64,000 bases of DNA from Tomocerus qinae (GCA_020055645.1 CM034549.1:18249930-18313929); one strand, 5' to 3'; shown: positions 1-14,600, counted from the stretch's first letter. Notes: generated by a model not told the origin, from the letters alone. Numbers and translations are program-made.

Positions 1-3000
1 CCAACTCTTTGCCAGACAAGAAAAGGCAGAGGAAGATCATTTAATGCAGTCAAAGTCAACTTGTCTTAATCCCATTCCGCACAAGACATATCTATAATAG
101 TTTCCTTTCCACATAAATACGCTTTCGTTTTATTTTCAAAGCTATAATACAACATTACAATCTGTATTAATTGTCTATTCAACATCTTCCCTTGTCATAA
201 AGGAGACTGGACTTTACAGAACAACAAAAGTGCATTCATTAAATTAAAGATAAAACTGGTACGTACAATACAACTGCAGGTACACATTAACTATTAAATG
301 AACACCTTGTGTCTACACACTTTGCCATTTAACCAAACATAAATGAATTAAAATTCACGAGTGCAATTTAAAAGCTGTAAACACTGGTTCAACCTGTCAG
401 TGCTCCTCGAAACACGGTTTACTTCAACCACCGACGAAAAAATATCTTAATACTTGCTGTTGCAGAATTAACTCAGGTAGCTATACTTGTAAAGATAACC
501 AGCTGATAAAACTCATCAAAAGGACATCAGGATTTCACTCTGCTATATCTCAACCTAAATTAAATAGCAAACTGTCTATTCACTTGAAAATTGAAGCAAT
601 TCCTTCAAGAAAATCAAAAATTCTTAAGAAAATCAATACACGAACCAAGTGATCCTTCTGAAAATCGTCTTACAGAACACTAATTACATAAATATTGGAT
701 AAAAACTACTACGTGTCTGTCCTATATAGTAATATTGATTACACGTATTTCCTCAATGGGAATCTGTGCCTACAGTAATAACGACGTGCTGTTGAATTTT
801 ATTACATACAAATGAATACAAAACGTGAACAAATCTCAAATACTACACAATCAAATAAACTGGATTTTCTCACAAGGAAGCACCTCTAAATCATAATCTC
901 GTTCTGTTTAGTTACTTTATACTCAATGCACATACTTTTCATTGCCAATCAAAACGTCTCAGCTCTCTGCTATTTGAATTACTTGAGTTAGGAGTAGGAT
1001 TTAAATCTTATGCGTGTACACAACTTCGTGTCATCGATATTCACACCTGACACTGCAGTACAGTGATTTGTTGCAATCAGACAAAGAAACAGCAGATTTG
1101 AATTAGCAGCGATCTGCAGTCATCATCTGAGGAAAAGGATCTTCTCTGACGCATTGTAAGTGCAATTTCTATTACAAGTTTATCAATTGATTATCAATTT
1201 CGGACTTGGAAGCTTGGAACCAACCATTATCTGAATTACATTTAATTCAAAAAAATAGTGACTAGAATAAAATGTTTATCCGCTGCTTTGATTAGTAGAA
1301 TATTAAAAAATCAACTCAATAAGAAATATCTAGGTCCACATGCAATTTTATAATTGCAAGGGCTCTCATCGTCTCATTCCCTACTCCCAAAATACCTTTG
1401 TAAAAAAAACTATGTTAAAATTTTCTTTGAAAATGACTTATAACAAATTAATAGTTTATTTGAATCAGATATAGGTATGTAGTTGTAGATTGCATTATAC
1501 TTGGTTATACATTATAGTAAATGAAGTAAATCAACGAATTCGTTCTGTTTGATTGAACTGTTCACACTTTCCCTAATACAAGCTGCATAAATCAAGAACT
1601 TACAGATTTTAAAATTATAAGTGGTACATCCAGATGTCTCGTTCTAAGTATTTAAGTATTAAGTACCAAAAGATTCTACTATGAGTGCAATTTTAATTTA
1701 AATTACTTTTTCTTCAAAACAATTCCGGAAGCATTATTAAGTCATTTTAGTACTGCTGGCGTACTGAATTAAATGTTGGATAACAATTAAGTACGATTAA
1801 GTTACTAATAAAATATAAATAAAGTTATGGGGAAACCTAATTACAGTAGTAAACTTAAGTATTGTCAGCACAAAAAGTTTAGGAAAGGTAAGGTTTATAA
1901 ATTAAAACAAAGACAATAGAATTAATTGTTATTAGTTTAATGTATTCCTTATGGGTCTAATAAAAGCTAAAGGTGTACATAAACCAATTTCACTCTATGT
2001 AAGTACACGAAACGGAAATGCATGTGTAAAAGAGTAGCAATTAGAGAAATGGGTTTTTTACTGGTAAAGTTATAACATAAGTATTAGGATTGAGGTCTCA
2101 TTATTATGAAGATTACATGGCATGATATATTAATTTAAAAAAATAGGATGAGGTGAGATAGATAATGATGTTGATCCATGTCTTCTTCATGTGTCATAAT
2201 CCAGAGCTTAATGCACTGAATGATACGTTCTTAAATAAGTAGGCAATTTAATATAATGTAATTCTGTAGTGCGAGAGTTAAGAATTAGAAAGATTATACA
2301 CATCCTGAAGACAGAGTCTAAAGTTATGTTGCGGTACTATGCGTGAGTACACGCTATATAGAAAAGTCAAACGTCAAACCAAAAGCAAACTAGAACAAAC
2401 CAAATAAAACTAACCCAAGTTATAATAATGTGATACTTGTGTAGCTTTATGGCACTAATTGAAGGGATTATGCCCTAAAGAATGTCTATATAGGGACATA
2501 CTTTTAAATACCTACCTACCTGGCGGAGTGTGTAAGTGTACAGATATTTTGCATGCAAAAGCTGAGTCATTCAGTTTAAATGTGGAAATCCGGTCGATTG
2601 GAGAGTTTGTGTTTTGTTGACTTAGAGAAGAATCGCTATTTCAATGAGCTGATGAACGTCTAGTCTAATCTAACGTCATTTCATGAGTTGGGTCGCACTC
2701 ACTTCATTTTATCAAACACACACAGCACAATAAAAAAGGCATAGAATGGAGATCGAGATTGAGGTCAAGATTGAAGAAATAGAAATCTTGAGTCTTCTTT
2801 TTTAGTTCCAACAATACCTAAATAAATATTCACATACAACAAACGTGAATTGTATTCTGCCATTATAACCTGTCCAATTCCTTTAGTCACAATTATATTG
2901 TTTATAGCCATCTAAGGTTGAACATTCAATTAGCTCCTTACTTTTAAGGTTGATTCTGCAGTAATTACTTTGGCTTTAAGAATAAAAATTAAGTATCAAC

Positions 3001-5430
3001 ATGCAAGACTCATAATCACTTTTCATTAATTGTCCGCTGTATATTATGATGATGAAAGTTTAGTACAATTGTGTTTTATTATCGTGACTTGCAACTACAA
3101 TTTGTAATAGATCCCATAGAGAAATCAGACTACCTTAACCAAGCAGTCTTAAAGAAAAATTTCAGGAAAAAGTCCCCTAAACTCAGTTTCTCATTCCTAG
3201 TTTTTTTTAATAGTCCATTTTATCAACTAAATTTTTATCGCACTATAAAATCACAAACGTGTTGAAATAATTTCTCTTTGGTACCTACTTACAATTTGGA
3301 AATCATAATTTTCTACTGCCACAGCGGCATATAGCTCAAAGGTAGAATACAAAGGCTAAGTGGGCTATGTCTGTTTTAAGGTATATTTACAATCTACATC
3401 CGTAGGAAATAAAAACATCCGCTTGCGGTTAAAACACCAAAGTGTAAATCCCCAACACGACACAGTCACTAATGCTCAGGTAGATGCTTTAATACCTGTT
3501 GTCATTGTCATTTATTATGTATGATGCAATTTAAACACGGGGTATTTATAAAGGTCTTCTTAAACTTTGAAGGCAAGCGTCACAAATGACAACTCACAAG
3601 TCACGAGCCCAAATTCTTATCTCGACGAAGATGCATGTAAATAGCAATTTACAACACTGCTTCTAAACGTTTAATTTGCGTGCATGTCTCAGAAAATGTC
3701 CTTTAATGTTCAAATTGTAGTCAAGGGTCTTATCTTAAGATAAAGCACTTTTTAATTCATTCTGTATAATTATTATAGCAGTTAGATGTAGTTATCTGAT
3801 ATCTAGAAGGTTTTGTCACCAACACTTTTGTGCTAGTTGGGTGTGTATTTATTATTCTTAGGTAGGTAAGTACTATATTCTTGAATTTGTAGCTAGATTA
3901 ACTGTTAAGAATTCATTCATGATAAAAACAATACTTTTACTACTACAGTCTACTGCTATTAGTGTACTATTCAATGTCAGCTATAGTCATTGACCTTTCG
4001 CTATTTAATGAGATACTATAAACGATAATGGCAAATAAGCGATATCTTGAATCTTTATTACTAGATAAGTATATATACCTCCACTTATTGATCTACTATC
4101 ACAGCCAATCCTGAATTTTCGTGTAAATCACTGAATTTAGAACAACTAAATCGCCCAAATTTTTTTAACTCAATTAAGTACAAGCAGAAATTTTTTGATT
4201 TTCTCTGAGTAATATAACCCAACAATACCTACTTAGATGCAGTAATTATTAAATCAACTATAAATTATGAATTATTTGGTTTTCTTGTCTATCATCCATT
4301 TATTATACGTTTTCAACCAAAAGTTGAATTAAGATTAGCGTCCGTGTGATTTTCCTCAAATTCCTAAGTTTCTATTATCCTAAAATCTTACGCAAAACGG
4401 TTAGATGTGTTCTTTAATCTCATCTCATTACCACTATCTTGAATGTAAAGAGTCTTCTGAGATATAATGGTAAAGAATGTTATGCTTTACTTATTACGTT
4501 GACCCCGTGAAAGTCAAAGTGAATCTTACATGTATACATAGATTGTTGTAGATGTAAATATATTATTTTATTGATAGTACATCTTGATGTTAGTTACTAT
4601 TACCTTATTAAAAAAAGTGTTTCTCTAGGCTATAATCCTAAGTGTTGGCTATCAGATTTTAAAATGAAAACATTAAAGGATGTATCTACATAGGGGTTTT
4701 TGCGCACTAAGCTATAAGATTCCCGAGGTCTCTGACCGCTATAGCTTTGCTTAGCAGTTTGATTATAAAAAGTAGCATTGCGTGCATTCATGCTTTTATT
4801 AAGACGAGATTTTTTCCAGTTCAAGGATTTGTCAGTCTCTATACCCCTCTTAAAAGTGGTGCAGACGTTAATACAAACCACACAGGTCTTTAGTAAACAT
4901 TGGGCATTCTTCTACGCAGCTATTTCTTACTGTCTGTCTCCTTATTCAACATGATTCATGAGATCCATGAGCAAAACGAAGTAACAGAGATTTCGACACG
5001 GAAAAGTAAGCCGTGATAGTAAAAGAGCACAACAAACAGAATGAGTTACATTTTGTCATCTTCATTAGACACAGTTCTAACGGGTACTTAAGAGAATAGT
5101 GTCGTCAATTCTGTTGTAAGGAGTAGCTGATTGCACTATGATCATTCATACACAATGATATATCTAGGAATCTTGGTTGAATTCTATTCACCATGTAAAT
5201 AAATAAGGCTTAGTCGAAATTGTATAATTTAAGGTTTTCTCTCCCAAAAATATATCCGTATCGAAATCGTATGATTTATTTTTCGTTTTGGAGAATTTAG
5301 TTCTGTATTGGTTCAAGTAGATTGAATTAATTATGAACGGTACGAATTGAGGAGTAAATTAAAAATTACTAACAATCATGTAATTTGTTGTATTTTATTA
5401 TGCTAATGATTGTATCTTTTTTATTTACAG
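1..5430. other. Non-coding stretch, no gene supported
   Basis: AT-rich sequence with no ORF that has exon-like composition together with usable splice sites or a family match. The short ORFs at 3071-3265 (+) and 4630-4881 (-) look random. The stretch ends at a good splice acceptor (pyrimidine-rich run then CAG at 5428-5430). Part of it may therefore be an intron or promoter region of the secreted-protein gene that follows, but I cannot point to an upstream exon. Confidence 0.5.
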
Positions 5431-5562
5431 GAAACCAACCCAGAATTTCGGTATTCATAATCAGAGTTTGGATGCATAAGATTACAACGTAATAAGTGGG
5501 AGTTAATGAATACTGTTGCAGCAGAAGAATTAAAATAAAATAATAGGAATTAAAAGTTGCGT
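5431..5562 (+). other. 5' untranslated part of exon, with two short upstream ORFs
   Basis: The segment follows an acceptor (TTATTTACAG ending at 5430) and leads into the coding start at 5563. The reading frame of the main ORF has a stop just before the start, so this part is untranslated. Two short upstream ORFs lie in it: 5472-5492 (6 codons plus stop) and 5506-5538 (10 codons plus stop). Such uORFs often lower translation of the main frame, but here that is only an inference. Confidence 0.55.
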
Positions 5563-8500
5563 ATGAAAAGTAAATCTTCGGACACAATGGCCCAATCTGT
5601 AGGAAGAATGTTATTAACAAGTCCTGTATCATTACTACTGTTAGCAATGCTAGTAGTGTGTCCAGTGAATGGATCACAAGAAGGTCCGAAAGAAGTAGTG
5701 AGTAAACTAGCAGACACAAGTTTACTCCTGCCTTCAAGTAGTTTACCTAAACGACAGATTCCAAATGTAAACCGACACGCACCGGCTCAACCGTATCCCT
5801 ACAGCCATAATTACAATGAGCAGAGAGGCGATATTCGTGACACAACTTCTCGTCACAATCAAAATACATTCCAAAGGCGAGCGGATGTAGGAAGTGAGAA
5901 TAAGAGGCTCAGCGACAACAATAATTACAACGGAAATAGATTCTTGGGCAGCAATAACGACGTAGTTTCAGGTCAGAAAAAGGATTCCCAAGATACCTAC
6001 GATCCGTTCTACTTCTTCCAACCACAAAGTCGTGGGCAGAATTTAAATCAAAATCAAGTGAATCATCATCAGCAACACCAAACTTCTTATCAAAGACAGC
6101 GAGGGGATTTACACTCTGGTCCAATTGTCGCCGTCAACCCACCAAGAAATCGTCGCAACTCCCACAACATCAATAATAGCCAAAATAATTATTTCGATTT
6201 GAACGCCGAAAAGTACAACATTCTCACCAAGAGTGCCTACCCACTCGACAATCATTTTGCTTACGCCAACGCTTATCCAACGTCATACCGCTCTCATCAC
6301 AATGCTCATCACCACCAAGACCATCATCACAATCCTAATCAATTCCTCAGTCAAGATCAACTCTTAAGACAAGGAACCGTAAGTACCACTTCCTAAATAA
6401 AATAATAAATCTCACGCTTATTTTCTCTAGTTCAATCTGTTTCTTCGTTCTGATAAACAATCTACTTCGTGTAATCCCTCTGCACTTATGTAATGTAGCA
6501 AAACCCATTTAATAACTATGAATTATGATTAGGACTGTACAGTTTACTATGAAATTACATCACAATTTCTCCTAATATTATAGTTATTTACCTTCCTTTG
6601 TGGTTACTAGAAGTTTTTACCAACTCAGAATCCTGAGATCCTGACTTAGATTGCCTTCACACACCGTAATAATGATATACATAGCTACTGTAATTTTATA
6701 AAGTTCACAACCGTCATGTAATCATGTTTCTTGACTTCAGGAATCTGTCTCCTCAAGTCAAGTATATTTTAGTGTATATTTTCATTATCTAATTCTTCTC
6801 CGTCTTAAACTTTATGCTTTTCAGCTTCTCCAAGTTTTGCACGGTATGGGCAGGACCTGTCAAAACCGAGATGCAGATTTCATGTTGTTTAGAGTTTTTG
6901 GAACAATAATTTGCTATTGCCATTTAGATGTACGCATATGTAATGATTTAAGAAAGGAACATGTATCTGTCTCTCTCTTCTGACTTAATTGTTGTAGTTT
7001 TATAACATAACTATATAGTAGTAATACTACTTATGGCATTTGCTAACGTATACTAAATATGGCTGTATGTCATTTTAACTTTTGATTTGTCATGAGTCAT
7101 GATGAGAGAACGTGATGGACACAATTTGCAGTAAAGTATGACAAGCCGTTTTTTAGTGTCATACCTTTTGTGTACATCATAATGTGTTGCACTAGTATAT
7201 TGTACATGCTTATCCACCAATTGGACTATGCCAGAAAAGAAAACGGAGTCGGTTCAATCCTAATAACATTTTAATTCACTTGAAACATTAAATCTTCAAG
7301 TATATCTAGCAGGTGAATTTTCAACATTTATTTTAGTTTACACAAAAGATGGGAGAGAAACATTTTGGATTCCGATGACCCATAAAGAAGCAATGCTATC
7401 TTGTTCTAATCGTTTCAATTAATGTCTTTAATGTCAATGTGACATTTTCAAAGTAGGTAGAATTCTTGTGGTAGTACAGTATAGTAGTGGTCAGTACAGA
7501 GATTGGGACGGACTCAATTTGGGAATGACATTTATTTTGTGATGTGGGCTAGGTCGTATCTCTCATGCTACTCTAGATACCATTTCAGATTAAATTAATG
7601 TGCATACACAGATCATAAACATATCAATAGACATTATGCTACCATACTACTCATTAATGACATTAAATATCATCACCTACATTATTGCAAGAGTACATGT
7701 CTACATTGTCAGGTACATGGCTTAATATACAATACAACTAATAAATGTCATGTTTAAAATGTTGAACTTAAAAGAATTTCCTTCATGATTGCGTGGGTAG
7801 GTAGATCCGTGGTTTACCTACTCACTGAACTGATTTACTTTTACTGACCTGACATTTTTTACAATTGTCAGAAAGCTGTTTTGCCGAAATTCAATTTGTG
7901 TTCATCTACTTTTCCACTGTTTACAAATGGGGTCGAAATTGCATGTTTGCAATTGACAACAATCGCACAATCTACTAAGGCTTGGTCAAAAACGCGGTAT
8001 TACAGATATTGCAATTATTTTCATGAATTTGTAACTGTAACCTAATTCTGGACTTTGAACGAATAACGTCATTATCCAATGCTGTACCTAACCTGTACCC
8101 GAGGATAATATGGATTATTTGTTGTCTAGAATTTGATCATAGTATAGATTAGATTCGTGCTTTGTCTTATCTTTTAAGTGCATGTCATTCCTGTGATAGA
8201 CGATTTGTCGAAATTGTTTTACTTATGTGATGTGATAACTCTAAGAAAATCGTATCTTGACATTTTTGTATAAGATATTATGCTAATTTCGGGGTATGTT
8301 GTGTTCATTCAAGTATTATCATGCATACGAATTTGCAGGAAATGCATATGAAAGGCTTCAATTTAACAAATGTGGCATAGACATAGGTAAGTGTTGGAAC
8401 CAGGAAAATTGTCATTTGGTCATGCCGAATTCTGTAGCGACATGCTAAACTAAAACGTGATGACGTGACACATTTTTTCAATAGCATTCATTCAATTTTC

Positions 8501-10017
8501 ATACAGAATCAGACGTGATGATTCAGTTGAAGCATTAGAAGCATACAAAGACAAAAATTGCTGGACAAGCTAGTTGATAAAGCCTGGAAATTCAAAGCAG
8601 TGCAAAACAGATACCGCAGTCAACTGCCAAATAGAAGTTCAGTCTCAGTCTGATATGTTCACACTTTATATGTTATGCACGAATTAAAAATAAAGTATTA
8701 CGTAGATATAAACTCAACAAAGTAAAACTGATATCTGTAACTGCGTACTTACCTGTACATGATTACCTTTATATAGCTATGCACAGTAGCATATATCTAT
8801 AGCTTTGAAATTGAGAGTCTACCTTTAAACTCATGTTAGGTTAACTTAGATACGTTAAGTTATACATTGTTTGTATCTGCTACTTGTGTATTATGGCTAG
8901 ATTATTCCAATTCATTTGTTTTGTGATTCATGTCCAATCTAACAAAGCATTTTACTATTCATTGTTTTGCATATCCGTATCATTGCATTTGCACTTTCAG
9001 TGAAGTGACAAACACTTCAATTCTATAGTAAAGTAAATTGCTTTTTGCTAAGTACAAATGCAATATATCAAAGTGCAACTCAAAATGATTACAGCAACAG
9101 TGTATATGCAGAATTCTATTGAGGGATCTCTTGCCATTTCCAACTTTCAAAATCTTAAATTTATGTTGAAGTCTTTAGATATTGGACATTGGGTATATTA
9201 AAAAAATTGCTTTGTAATATGAAGTTACCCAATGTCCCACATCAACATTTTCATGCTATGAAATTAATTTTGGAAATAAAAGTCCACCAGTCCACAATGT
9301 TAAGAAAGAAGGCAGAGCTTACTAATTATAGCGAATAACAAACAATGATCAATATGGGTTGATTCGGCCTACGAACGTCATTGTTATGGGTATTTGGAGA
9401 ATCCGCACCCTATGGCTAATGTTGCTAATTAGCAATTAGAGAATGTATAGGATTTCTACTTTTTTAATCCATTATTAATGCGGAAATAGCTTTCAAGATG
9501 TCTTATGGTTAATGGAATATTTATTAAAGAAATATCATGTGCATTGCTCATCTGAAACCAATTTGGCAAAAGAACGTTTTTGTATATCTCTTCTTTCATG
9601 TCATAATAATCTATCTCTACGTAAGAGACTAACATTACTGCAAAAGGGTTATTTTGCCTCTAATGTATTATGAATCTTCATTTGATGTGCAGAATACGAT
9701 AAATTAGTGGTTATGGGATAGAATTATAATACAATTACATAATCCAAATTGTGTGAATGATATGGTGACATTATTTTTTGCTGACCTTAATTTAGAATCG
9801 TCATGTGCATGGGTCGAATAGCCTTGACTATTACGGAGGTGCTGGAGCGTATTCGAATTCAAATCGTGGCAGAGGAGATGTGCCGTGGAGCGTTCAAATC
9901 GGTACTCAGCTAAAGGTCAATGACGACGGACGAGCACCAAACCCAACTCAATTCTACATTCGAGATGAGAGAACTGGCCCACCACACAATAGGCGTCACC
10001 CAATCTACCGGAAATAA
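5563..10017 (+). CDS. Secreted Asn/His-rich protein with three RGD motifs (exons 5563-6378 and 9796-10017)
   Basis: Two exons join in phase 0 across a 3.4-kb intron (donor ACC|GTAAGT after 6378, acceptor TTTAG ending at 9795). They give 345 residues. The first ATG (5563) has a weak context; the one at 5587 (ACAATGG) is stronger and may be the real start. Residues 16-37 form a hydrophobic signal peptide, with probable cleavage near the VNG at 35-37, so the product should be secreted. The mature part is rich in Asn, Gln, His, Arg and Tyr and looks disordered, with a His-rich patch before the first exon ends. RGD tripeptides occur at about residues 88, 180 and 298, the last as GRGD. Several dibasic sites (KR, RR, KK) are present. 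The C-terminal exon is more ordered-looking (VPWSVQIGTQLKVNDDGR). I do not recognise the family. An extra exon inside the long intron cannot be excluded. Confidence 0.75.
6379..9795 (+). other. Intron of the secreted RGD-protein gene
   Basis: GT-AG intron of 3417 bases with no convincing internal exon. It contains a 12-bp perfect inverted repeat near 9184-9237, described separately. Confidence 0.6.
9184..9237. repeat. Inverted repeat / hairpin
   Basis: GGACATTGGGTA at 9184-9195 is exactly complementary to TACCCAATGTCC at 9226-9237. A further 5-bp inner stem (TATTA at 9196-9200 with TAATA at 9215-9219) lies in the loop. Together they predict a hairpin of about 54 bases inside an intron. Its role is unknown. 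Confidence 0.6.
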
Positions 10018-10746
10018 TCCCTCTTCTTAAATTACCAAAAAACATGTAAATAATGTAATGACTGTAACATAATCTAATATAGTATCTACCGTACTGTTAG
10101 AATGAATGCATGTGTTTTATATAATGTATAAGTACCTACTAAGTGTGTACAATAATACAAATTACAATCCATTTTTGCGGAATTCATCCTTTAAAAGATA
10201 TGCACATCAATTACCACCTAAAGAAAAGAAAGTGACCATTTTATTTAACCTGTCTTTACGCATTTAAATCCCATTCACAATTCTGCATGTGCAAATCATG
10301 GACACAGGTTTTGGTACTGAGATTTCATCCCTCCAGCTAAGCAGGTTACCAATAATCAATCATACTTTTTTCTCCAATTGTCAACGTGTCAGCTTTTTTG
10401 TCTTATACACAGGAAAATGAAGAAAATACATTGTTTTGCCAGAAATATGCAATTTCAATGCACCATACTGAAATACATGTACACAAGATCTGCATACAAA
10501 ATTAATGATTTTCCATGAAAGTATTGTGATGTTTTTTTATTAATTTAAATATTTAGATACCCATATCAGGTAGAATTGTCCAGTGGATTCAATTAGAAAA
10601 TAATGTTACAACTAGTTTGACAAGAATGGAAGCATTGTTTTATGGGGAGAAAATGAATTTTACTGTATTATTTTGTCATTAATTTTAGTCCTAGTCCCTT
10701 TACCCTGTAAATATGAAACCTTTTTTGTTGATTGACATTGAATTTG

Positions 10747-10752
10747 AATAAA
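10747..10752 (+). terminator. Possible polyadenylation signal of the RGD-protein gene
   Basis: An AATAAA about 730 bases after the stop at 10017. The 3' UTR length is plausible but there is no other support. The gene is convergent with Sec24, whose own candidate signal lies 300 bases away. Confidence 0.35.
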
Positions 10753-11064
10753 TGGCAAACATAAATGCTGACAATGAGTAAAGCCGCACAAGGACACCAA
10801 TTTCCAACCAGAGCATCAATTTACTGTTTTTAATATATTATTTCAACATCCATAAACAGTCTATAGCACACACACAAGCATTCACTGGGTAAGAAACGTA
10901 TTTCGTTTATTTTTCGATGTAAAGTTGCCCATTGCCCAATGATACAAAAAGTAAATAATTGTTCGGGATATAATAATATATTATGGTTACGATTAATGAT
11001 TGTACTGCTACTATAATGCTAATCAGAAAACATTCATAACAAGTCAAGCCTCGATCTTGAAAAT

Positions 11065-11070
11065 TTTATT
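11065..11070 (-). terminator. Possible polyadenylation signal of Sec24
   Basis: TTTATT on the + strand reads AATAAA on the minus strand, about 570 bases beyond the Sec24 stop codon at 11640. It is the nearest canonical signal I see. Confidence 0.35.
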
Positions 11071-11639
11071 CTCATATTTGTAAGCACTTTTTACCGTAGT
11101 AGTTTTAATTTCAATAATATTTTCGTGAATTACATTCACGTTTTGCATAGGCATCAGCATCTTTTTACCATTTAGCACCCATAAATACACAGAATAGAAT
11201 TAACACTCACGAATAAGATAAGGAAATAATTTCATTGATTTTTACAAACGTTTTCATTATAATACATTAATAATCTGTATCGAGACAATGTACAACCTAA
11301 CCTAACAATAGAGTATCTATGCACTTCTTAACTGTAAAGCATTTCCGGTTAAACTACAGCCGTATATGAACATGGGAATGGGCTTTTAAATCAAAATCGC
11401 AATTGATACAATATTTTAAGTAATAGAATAGGCTCTCCTATCTATTACATTAAATAAGACGTAATAACGTTACGCACTACGCTAAATAATAATAATATAC
11501 TTTAAATTACATAAGAACCTCTACAATTCAGAACAGTAAATTAAATTTTCATGTACCTTATTCATTTGTGATATTTATATGCATTAACCTTGATTTACAA
11601 ACATTATTTCTTACATGGTTAGTAGTTTTTGTAATATTT

Positions 11640-14600
11640 TTACTGATTCAAAAGAGCCCTAATTTCTTTATGCATATGACAAAGAAAATCAACGTAAGAA
11701 GGCTGACCGTCGGAACTTCGGTCTTCAATTAAGAAACGCTTCATCACCATTTCCATTTTGTCTTTTTGGCGGACGATTGTTAACTGCAATTTTAAAAAGT
11801 ATGCATAGTCAAAACCAAAACTACAAATGGAAGATTCAAAAATAAATCATGGCAGAAATAAATGTATACCCTCATGTGACGATTTCGCTCTCCCCGAAGT
11901 TGTCGAATGAAAGCTCTAAGTCTTAAGGATTCATCACTGTTTACATGGTCGGGGAGTTCCGTAATTGTTTCCACATTCAGTTGAGCTATATTAGAGACAC
12001 CGAAAATATTTTGCAACCAATCCGGACTTACAGTAGCTCCAATCCATAAGAATATGTAGATTCCATTTTCTGTAAAACAAAATTGTAAAAGTAATTGATG
12101 ATTTATATTATAATTCAAACATAATATAAAACTAGGTCATACATGCTACAAAATTAAATTGGATACAATGTGAATAAATTAATTTACCGAGTATAAAAGC
12201 TGAATCATCTTTAAGTTTATCATAAGAGCAACGAATTGGTTCGTTATTGGCAGACACATCGGGTCCAGCAATTGGAACTAATTTTGGATAAAAATAATGG
12301 ACACTGGTACCAACTCCCATGGTCATAGTTGTGTACATTAGCCAAGAACGATCATCTGGAGTAATTTCATGATTCCCAGAAACAGCGTCGCTTCTTAATA
12401 CGCAATTTATGTACAATGGCAACAATTTCAAACATTCGGGAAGAATAAGTTGACCAGGCATAGATGGGTTGGCACAATGTTTACGATATGTTGCCAACAT
12501 TTGAGCACACCTAAGGAAAACAAAAATTAATAATATTATTTGTTTCAGTTACTCATTTCTAGATTTCCACCCAAACTCGTTTTATTACATTAAATTCTTA
12601 CATAATTTTTAAATTAAAATTAAATTGCCCGATTTAAAACATACCTACTGATAACGCCTTCTTTAATAGCTACAGGAGTTGAGTCAACCGATTTAGAAAT
12701 ACATTGTTTAGCTAAGAAATTGGTGATTGTATCTAGTTCGCAGTTTCTATACAAGTCCGCCATTTGATTACAAGTGTTGAGGGCCAGGTTGTGTATTCTG
12801 AGCCGACGTTGACCTACATAACCCAGTTTTCATCATGAATTTTAAATCCTTAAATCTTCATTGTTATGTATCGTACTTTCTTTAAGTAGTGAAAGCCGAA
12901 AGCATACCATAAATAGATGTATACAATAGAGCGACTTGAATATATACACCGTCTTCATCCGTAAGTTTGTCGTCATGCTTTATCTCTACAGCAATTCCTT
13001 TATTAGAATCAATAGCAGCAATCTCTACATCTGTAGTATTGGCCATAAAATAATGTCCATGGAAATCCGTTGGTCTCACTCCAGTTGATGTTCTTACTCT
13101 CATTACAGCGTCGAAGCCAATCGGCCGGCTTAAATGGTAGGTCAATTCTCCTACGACACGAGGACCATCAATATCAGCCTGAAATTTAAAACAAATAATC
13201 AATGGTTACAATTTTACATGGTTTGTTCTCGTAGTTCTCGATAGTGATGATTTCTTTGAAGATCCGCATACGATTATATTAGTAAAAATTGCAATTGTAG
13301 TTAAATAACCTGGAAGTATGTGTATTTGTTTACTGATCCTCCGGTAATTCTTGCGACTTGCCCTATCGTGGCTACATCAATGTACGAATTGTTGAACAAA
13401 TATAAATCCACCGAAACTCCATTTTGGACACAATCTTGACCCAAATTATTATAGTAGGTTGACTGAGGTGTCAACACAGCCTTTTCTTTATCAGTTCCTA
13501 GTAATTTCCTTTCAGCTTCTCTGTTTCTTAATTTCCCTGGAGCTACATCTGATGTAGGTAACGATGAATGGAACAATAGTAACTTTCCAACGCGATCTGA
13601 TGCCTGTTCAAGCAGAAATCAATAATGCATTGCTATTAGAGATACTAGATACATAAAATGTATACAATAACGGCTACAGTCTATTAACAATAATCAACAT
13701 TATACACTGAATACTGAAAATGTTAAAATGAAACCCATGTTTTTGAAATCTCAAACATCGGAATTATTAATAGGATGCTTAAGCTGAAGTAATCAGTACC
13801 TTCATATCTTCATATACATGTTTAACATGGTATAATATGTAACCTTAAACGATAACAGAAAACATTTTTCATACCTTTAAGGCTTCCATTCCTGCTTGAA
13901 TGGCGGGACCGAGAACCGATTCCGTCTCTTTTGTGTCGGCAAATAGACTTGGAATCTGTTCCATTAAAATATCAATGGACGCAACAGCTTCAGCTCTTGG
14001 AACTAGAAATCCCGTAAGCAATGGCATAAACATATCCGCTACGTCTGGTACAATGACCATTTGGGGTTGCGTTAAACTTGGATCTATATTGAAGAAGTGA
14101 ACCTAAACATTAAAAAACTAATTAAACATACATCCAACAAGATCCAAATAAAAATGAACCAATATATATTTGTCTTGTCATTCAAATACCTTAGAATTAT
14201 ATGTAATAAATCCCACTGGTGTGTGTGATGGCAAAGACTCGAGAAGAGACTTCATATGGGAACAAAGCAAATTGACAAGTCCTGATTTCACATTATTATA
14301 AGAAACATCTATTACAAAAATAAAGGCGGGCTCTTTTGGCATCGCATTCCCCTAAAACATTCAAATAATCAATTATTACAATATATAAAAAATATAGATT
14401 AGCTCCAGGTTAGAAAAATTTTTGGTAAATTATCATTATACCCTGCAATATTCGGGAGTCGCTACGATTTCATACGATCCTTTACATAGTTCTGGTCTTT
14501 CCCATTTGTCAATTCTAGAACCTGTATGATCCATATGTTGAAAATATTCAGCTGGAACTTCCGTAGTCGCTTTGCACAATAAACACTGAAACCGTCTGCC

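Noticed and set aside
4630..4881. An 83-codon minus-strand ORF
   Set aside because: It is slightly richer in GC than its surroundings, but there is no splice context, family resemblance or regulatory signal.
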